A stretch of DNA of 8,611 nucleotides from Balneolaceae bacterium (lineage in GTDB: Bacteria > Bacteroidota > Rhodothermia > Balneolales > Balneolaceae): the NCBI GenBank assembly GCA_007129085.1, contig SKWF01000072.1:1-8611 (forward strand), written 5' to 3'. Below are positions 6,771 to 8,611 of this stretch, piece after piece (position 1 is the stretch's first letter; the number at the start of each line of letters is the position of its first letter). The notes beneath the pieces were generated by a model. That model worked only from the letters and a program-made list of their open reading frames with translations. It did not search any database and had not been told where the DNA came from. The position numbers and the translations under genes were made by a program.

Positions 6771-7703
6771 ATGACTTTAACACAACTCAAATATGTGGTC
6801 GCCGTGGACAAATACCGGCATTTTGCCACCGCTGCAGAAAAAAGCTATGTAACCCAGCCCACGCTAAGTATGCAGATTCACAAACTGGAAGATGAACTGG
6901 ACGCCACACTTTTCGACCGGTCAAAATCGCCCGTTATACCTACTGAAATTGGTAAAAAAGTCATCGAGCAGGCAAAAGTTATTTTGCGCGATTCCAAACG
7001 AATCACCGATCTGGCTCAATACGAGGATAACGAACTGCGAGGCACATTTCGGGTTGGCGTGATTCCTACTATTGCGCCATATTTGGTACCAAGATTTTTA
7101 CGCTCCTTTTTACAAGACTACCCCGGTATAGAACCTGTTTTTGAAGAGGCTCTTACCGGCGAAATAATCCAGGGGCTCAACAACGATGAACTGGATGCGG
7201 CTATTATCGCTACGCCCGTAGACAAACCTCATATTTATACCGAGGAGCTCTATGTTGAGCCGTTTATCGGCTACCTGTCGAAAAGCCATCCACTTGTTGA
7301 AAATGAACGGCTAACCGTTGATGATCTCGATCAATCCAATATTTGGCTGCTTAATGAAGGCCATTGCTTTCGGGATCAGACCATAAAAATCTGCAAAGAA
7401 GCGGGCAAACAGTCCAATTCATCCATCGAGTTTCGAAGCGGCAATCTGGAAACCCTAAAGAAACTGGTAGAACAGAACTTTGGAATGACCCTGCTGCCGT
7501 GGACCGCTATTGGCGATATTGACAGGGAGAAAAACAGTGCCGTGTTAAAAGAGTTTTCCGACCCTGTTCCATCCCGCAAAATTCGTCTGGCATACAGCCG
7601 TAAGCATCTCAAAAAGAATATCATCGCCGCATTTAAAAAATCGATCTGTGATGCGGTCCCCAAAGAGTTGAAAAACGAACAAAAACGGATGGTTATCGAA
7701 TAG
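6771..7703 (+). CDS. oxyR: OxyR, peroxide-sensing LysR-family transcription regulator
   Basis: A 310-residue LysR-type regulator. Residues 1-60 are the winged helix-turn-helix (MTLTQLKYVVAV, HFATAAEKSYVTQPTLSMQI), followed by a linker helix and the two-lobed sensing domain from about residue 92 (FRVGVIPTIAPYLVP). The peroxide switch is present: NEGHCFRDQTIKIC carries Cys199 and Cys208, nine apart, which are also the E. coli OxyR positions. The His198, Arg201 and Asp202 context is kept too. In known OxyR, peroxide oxidises Cys199, which forms a disulfide with Cys208 and changes DNA binding. No catalase, peroxiredoxin or Dps gene is in the window, so the targets lie elsewhere. It diverges from the acyP operon and precedes a small membrane-protein gene. 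The ATG has no strong Shine-Dalgarno. Length and start match the family. Confidence 0.95.
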   Translation: MTLTQLKYVVAVDKYRHFATAAEKSYVTQPTLSMQIHKLEDELDATLFDRSKSPVIPTEIGKKVIEQAKVILRDSKRITDLAQYEDNELRGTFRVGVIPTIAPYLVPRFLRSFLQDYPGIEPVFEEALTGEIIQGLNNDELDAAIIATPVDKPHIYTEELYVEPFIGYLSKSHPLVENERLTVDDLDQSNIWLLNEGHCFRDQTIKICKEAGKQSNSSIEFRSGNLETLKKLVEQNFGMTLLPWTAIGDIDREKNSAVLKEFSDPVPSRKIRLAYSRKHLKKNIIAAFKKSICDAVPKELKNEQKRMVIE

Positions 7704-7760
7704 GGAGTGTTTATCATCAAACCGAGCCCATAATTTCCTCTTTTAAAACCTAATTTGTAC

Positions 7761-8189
7761 ATGGAGAACTTTGCTCAGCAATGGTTTACAGCATATTATT
7801 TAACACTCGGTACGCTGTTGGTAAGCTACGGGCTTTACCTAATCGCCAAACGTTACGAAATGGCCGAATACCTGATTGATCGCTCCAACCACAGCGAGCC
7901 ACCACGAATGTTCCGATCCATCTTAAAATACTTTCTGCTTTTCACACTGCCGGGGCTCGCCCTATCCTTTTACCCGTTCTCCTGGGTTGAACTGCTATTC
8001 TCAATCTGGTGTTTGATCATCATATTTACGGTTGGGCAACTTCTGGTACAGTGGCCGGCTGTAGCCGCACAAATTAAAGGCATTGGTGATGAACTCCCCA
8101 AAAAGGTCCGATTTGTCGGCTTCAATTTCATCTCTATTGGAATTGTGGTATATCTGTTGTGCTATCTCTTGCTCACGGGAACAGAATAA
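7761..8189 (+). CDS. Small four-helix integral membrane protein of unknown function
   Basis: A 142-residue protein from the ATG at 7761; a TTG two codons upstream is in frame but less likely. Hydrophobic helices are visible at about 11-29, 53-72, 76-97 and 117-138. Between helices 1 and 2 lies a polar loop (AEYLIDRSNHSEPPRM), and between 3 and 4 a loop PAVAAQIKGIGDELPKKV. There are no catalytic motifs, no cysteine pairs and no recognisable transporter signature. It starts 57 bp after the oxyR stop on the same strand, so read-through from oxyR is possible, but the gap is large enough for its own promoter. No terminator is seen after it. Confidence 0.75.
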   Translation: MENFAQQWFTAYYLTLGTLLVSYGLYLIAKRYEMAEYLIDRSNHSEPPRMFRSILKYFLLFTLPGLALSFYPFSWVELLFSIWCLIIIFTVGQLLVQWPAVAAQIKGIGDELPKKVRFVGFNFISIGIVVYLLCYLLLTGTE

Positions 8190-8228
8190 GTGAGTTGTGT
8201 ACCAACGACAAAAGCTTGAAGCTCATAG

Positions 8229-8334
8229 CCCATTGTATTTTGCCACCAAAACACGAAAGCACAAAAAGGTTTAAAAAACACCATGATAACAACCAACTTT
8301 CATTCGTGTTTTAGTGGCTCTAATAAATAACTTG
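8229..8334. repeat. Hairpin-forming intergenic repeat, copy 1
   Basis: The core runs from GCCACC at 8242 to GTGGC ending at 8318. The left end (8242-8257) pairs with TTCGTGTTTTAGTGGC (8303-8318) at 15 of 16 positions, around a loop of about 45 bases. The left arm carries CAC triplets at exact 8-bp spacing (8244, 8252, 8260), and the right arm carries GTG at 8306 and 8314. Flanking sequence (CCCATT before, CTCTAATAAATAACTT after) is shared with copy 2, so the repeat unit is about 105 bp. Confidence 0.85.
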
Positions 8335-8403
8335 AACCCCGGGAGGATCTGCCGGACTCTCGCAGGTGATTCTTGATTCAACCAATATAAGTGTTAAGAC
8401 CGG

Positions 8404-8518
8404 TGCCATTTGGTTTTGCCACCAAACACGAAAGCATAAAAAGGTTTAGAAAGAGACCATAATAACAACCAACTTTCATTCGTGATTTTGTGTTTTAGTG
8501 GCTCTGATAAATAAGTTT
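8404..8518. repeat. Hairpin-forming intergenic repeat, copy 2
   Basis: A direct copy of the 8229-8334 element, offset by 176 bp. The core runs from GCCACC at 8418 to GTGGC ending at 8502. The right arm has three GTG units at exact 8-bp spacing (8482, 8490, 8498), where copy 1 has two. The left arm has CAC at 8420 and 8427, and CAT at 8435. The centre (CATAATAACAACCAACTTTC) nearly matches copy 1. The copies thus differ by insertion of one octamer unit plus point changes. Confidence 0.85.
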
Positions 8519-8540
8519 AGCTCAAGAAAAGCGACCTTTC

Positions 8541-8611
8541 ATGAAATTACAAAAAGCCGGTTATCAAGGTATTTATTTGCCTGATTATCGTATAGCGATG
8601 GATGGCACTCA
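8541..8611 (+). CDS. Start of an unidentified ORF running off the right edge
   Basis: ATG at 8541 opens 23 codons without a stop, reading MKLQKAGYQGIYLPDYRIAM and then DGT, to the window end. The composition looks protein-like, but the piece is too short to name a family. No Shine-Dalgarno is visible. It follows the second hairpin repeat by about 40 bp. Confidence 0.45.
   Translation, partial: MKLQKAGYQGIYLPDYRIAMDGT

Larger units (their letters stand above)
8190..8540. other. Non-coding stretch of about 350 bp dominated by two hairpin repeats
   Basis: No gene is supported between the membrane-protein stop and the ATG at 8541. The stretch holds the two related repeats listed separately. The unique sequence at 8335-8403 contains GC-rich patches (CCCCGGGAGG near 8336) but no tRNA, terminator or ORF that I can defend. 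Confidence 0.6.

Noticed and set aside
8229..8518. CRISPR array
   Set aside because: Only two copies of a long hairpin repeat 176 bp apart, no regular short spacers and no cas genes.
1..8611. Anti-phage or other novel defence system
   Set aside because: No nuclease, helicase, toxin-antitoxin or effector architecture other than the replicative polymerase; the genes are mostly housekeeping or stress types.

Overview
The window looks like ordinary chromosome from a Bacteroidota/Balneolota-type marine or halophilic bacterium. I infer this from a DnaE that carries its own N-terminal DEDDh exonuclease, exported proteins whose probable mature N-terminus is Gln, frequent lack of Shine-Dalgarno sites on A/T-rich leaders, and an OxyR plus CPXCG-family gene set. 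No rRNA, tRNA, CRISPR array, transposase or phage gene is visible. The genus cannot be fixed from the sequence alone.

Layout. Bases 1-3671 (minus strand) hold most of a replicative DNA polymerase III alpha subunit fused to a proofreading exonuclease; its C-terminus runs off the left edge. Bases 3672-3898 are a divergent intergenic region with a perfect 12-bp inverted repeat and promoter-like sequences. Bases 3899-5335 (plus) hold two uncharacterised exported proteins, one with a signal peptide and one lipoprotein, closed by a strong hairpin terminator at 5343-5371. Bases 5373-6701 (minus) form a tight three-gene operon: acylphosphatase, CPXCG-motif Cys-rich miniprotein, membrane-anchored alpha/beta hydrolase. 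Bases 6771-7703 (plus) encode an OxyR-type LysR regulator with both redox cysteines, divergent from that operon across 69 bp. Bases 7761-8189 encode a small four-helix membrane protein of unknown function. Bases 8190-8540 are non-coding and carry two copies of a hairpin-forming dispersed-type repeat whose arms are built from an 8-bp CAC/GTG unit. An ORF starting at 8541 runs off the right edge.

How it fits together. The polymerase carries synthesis and proofreading on one chain, and its PHP domain has lost metal ligands, as expected if the fused domain has taken over proofreading. The OxyR gene and the acylphosphatase operon share a short divergent promoter region and could be co-regulated, though I cannot point to an OxyR operator. 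I see no convincing new multi-gene system. The points most worth a second look are the exonuclease-polymerase fusion with a degenerate PHP domain, the octamer-built hairpin repeats, and the inverted repeat between dnaE and the exported-protein pair.
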